Source of the DNA: GCA-2861595 sp035536185
GTDB lineage: Bacteria; Actinomycetota; Acidimicrobiia; Acidimicrobiales; GCA-2861595
DNA: 64,000 nucleotides
Direction of reading: 5' to 3'
NCBI GenBank assembly: GCA_035536185.1
Contig: DATLOM010000058.1
Location: 41,537-105,536 of the forward strand
Shown here: positions 63,976 through 64,000 of the stretch, piece after piece
Position numbering within the stretch: position 1 is the first letter of the stretch
Layout of the letters: every line of letters starts with the position of its first letter
Program-made: the position numbers and the translations under genes
Notes under the pieces: model-generated
The model's input: only the letters and a program-made list of their open reading frames with translations
Databases searched by the model: none
Told to the model about the DNA's origin: nothing

Positions 63976-64000
63976 CGTCGTCAGCGTACCGGCCAGCTAG

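Noticed and set aside
1..64000. CRISPR arrays, rRNA genes, complete insertion sequences, prophage
   Set aside because: No regularly spaced direct repeats with variable spacers, no rRNA-like sequence and no intact transposase or phage structural gene were seen.

Overview
The window is high-GC chromosomal DNA. Genes are densely packed, many start with GTG or TTG, and stop/start overlaps of the ATGA/GTGA type are common. Gene content points to a deep-branching actinobacterium, plausibly of the Acidimicrobiia: an IclR-type regulator divergent from leuCD, a PafBC-type WYL pair, the F420 enzyme CofC, HU with a Lys/Ala-rich tail, a fused ABC exporter of the Rv0194 type, and a GSII-type glutamine synthetase. 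The class-level placement is inference; no rRNA is present.

Region by region. 0-7.1 kb: a 5'-truncated DUF559 gene, a D-Ala-D-Ala carboxypeptidase, serC divergent from an aminotransferase, a DUF3105 protein and serA. 7.1-20 kb: branched-chain amino-acid biosynthesis. leuA sits behind a Leu-codon leader peptide and attenuator. leuCD is divergent from its IclR-family regulator, with a perfect palindrome between them. leuB-ilvE-cimA sits behind a second leader peptide (Val-Ala-Ile-Ile) with tandem hairpins. A rhomboid protease, greA and a hydrolase lie in between. 20-23.8 kb: a dehalogenase/epoxide-hydrolase-like enzyme, a small membrane protein, gltX and a DUF218 protein. 23.8-29.5 kb: the accessory region. 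A 2.45-kb island lies between tRNA-Gln(CTG) and a copy of its 3' end and carries a two-gene AbiE-like module. Then come a small secreted protein, tRNA-Glu(CTC), a YkvA-like protein, a lipoprotein and remnants of a VapBC-like pair.

29.5-39 kb: a DUF1326-DUF2182 pair, an operon of ATP-grasp, alpha-E and transglutaminase proteins, an SDR, GSII glutamine synthetase, a GDPD enzyme and a three-gene envelope/stress operon (PRC-barrel, holin-X-like, DUF3618). 40-50 kb: pafB-pafC-DUF6941, a DUF4388 protein, an LppX-like lipoprotein, a class A penicillin-binding protein, HU followed by a histone-H1-like protein, and a phosphoesterase/cofC operon divergent from gpsA. 50-64 kb: a GH38 alpha-mannosidase, cutA, selD, rnhB, a solute-binding lipoprotein, a fused ABC exporter, an FKBP isomerase, a split arginine-to-proline module (dihydrolase-like enzyme plus a TIGR00300 protein) and an AI-2E-family transporter.

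The most unusual structure is not a gene. Six copies of a 45-bp palindrome (13-bp arms TTGCGAGTACATA, a fixed 19-bp core) lie at gene ends. In four cases the repeat itself supplies the neighbour's stop codon, so unrelated proteins end in (A/S)-Ser-Thr. Two longer inverted repeats sharing AGTAGTTC, a 151-bp tandem duplication after serA and a triplicated serC 3' end add to an unusually repeat-rich intergenic landscape.
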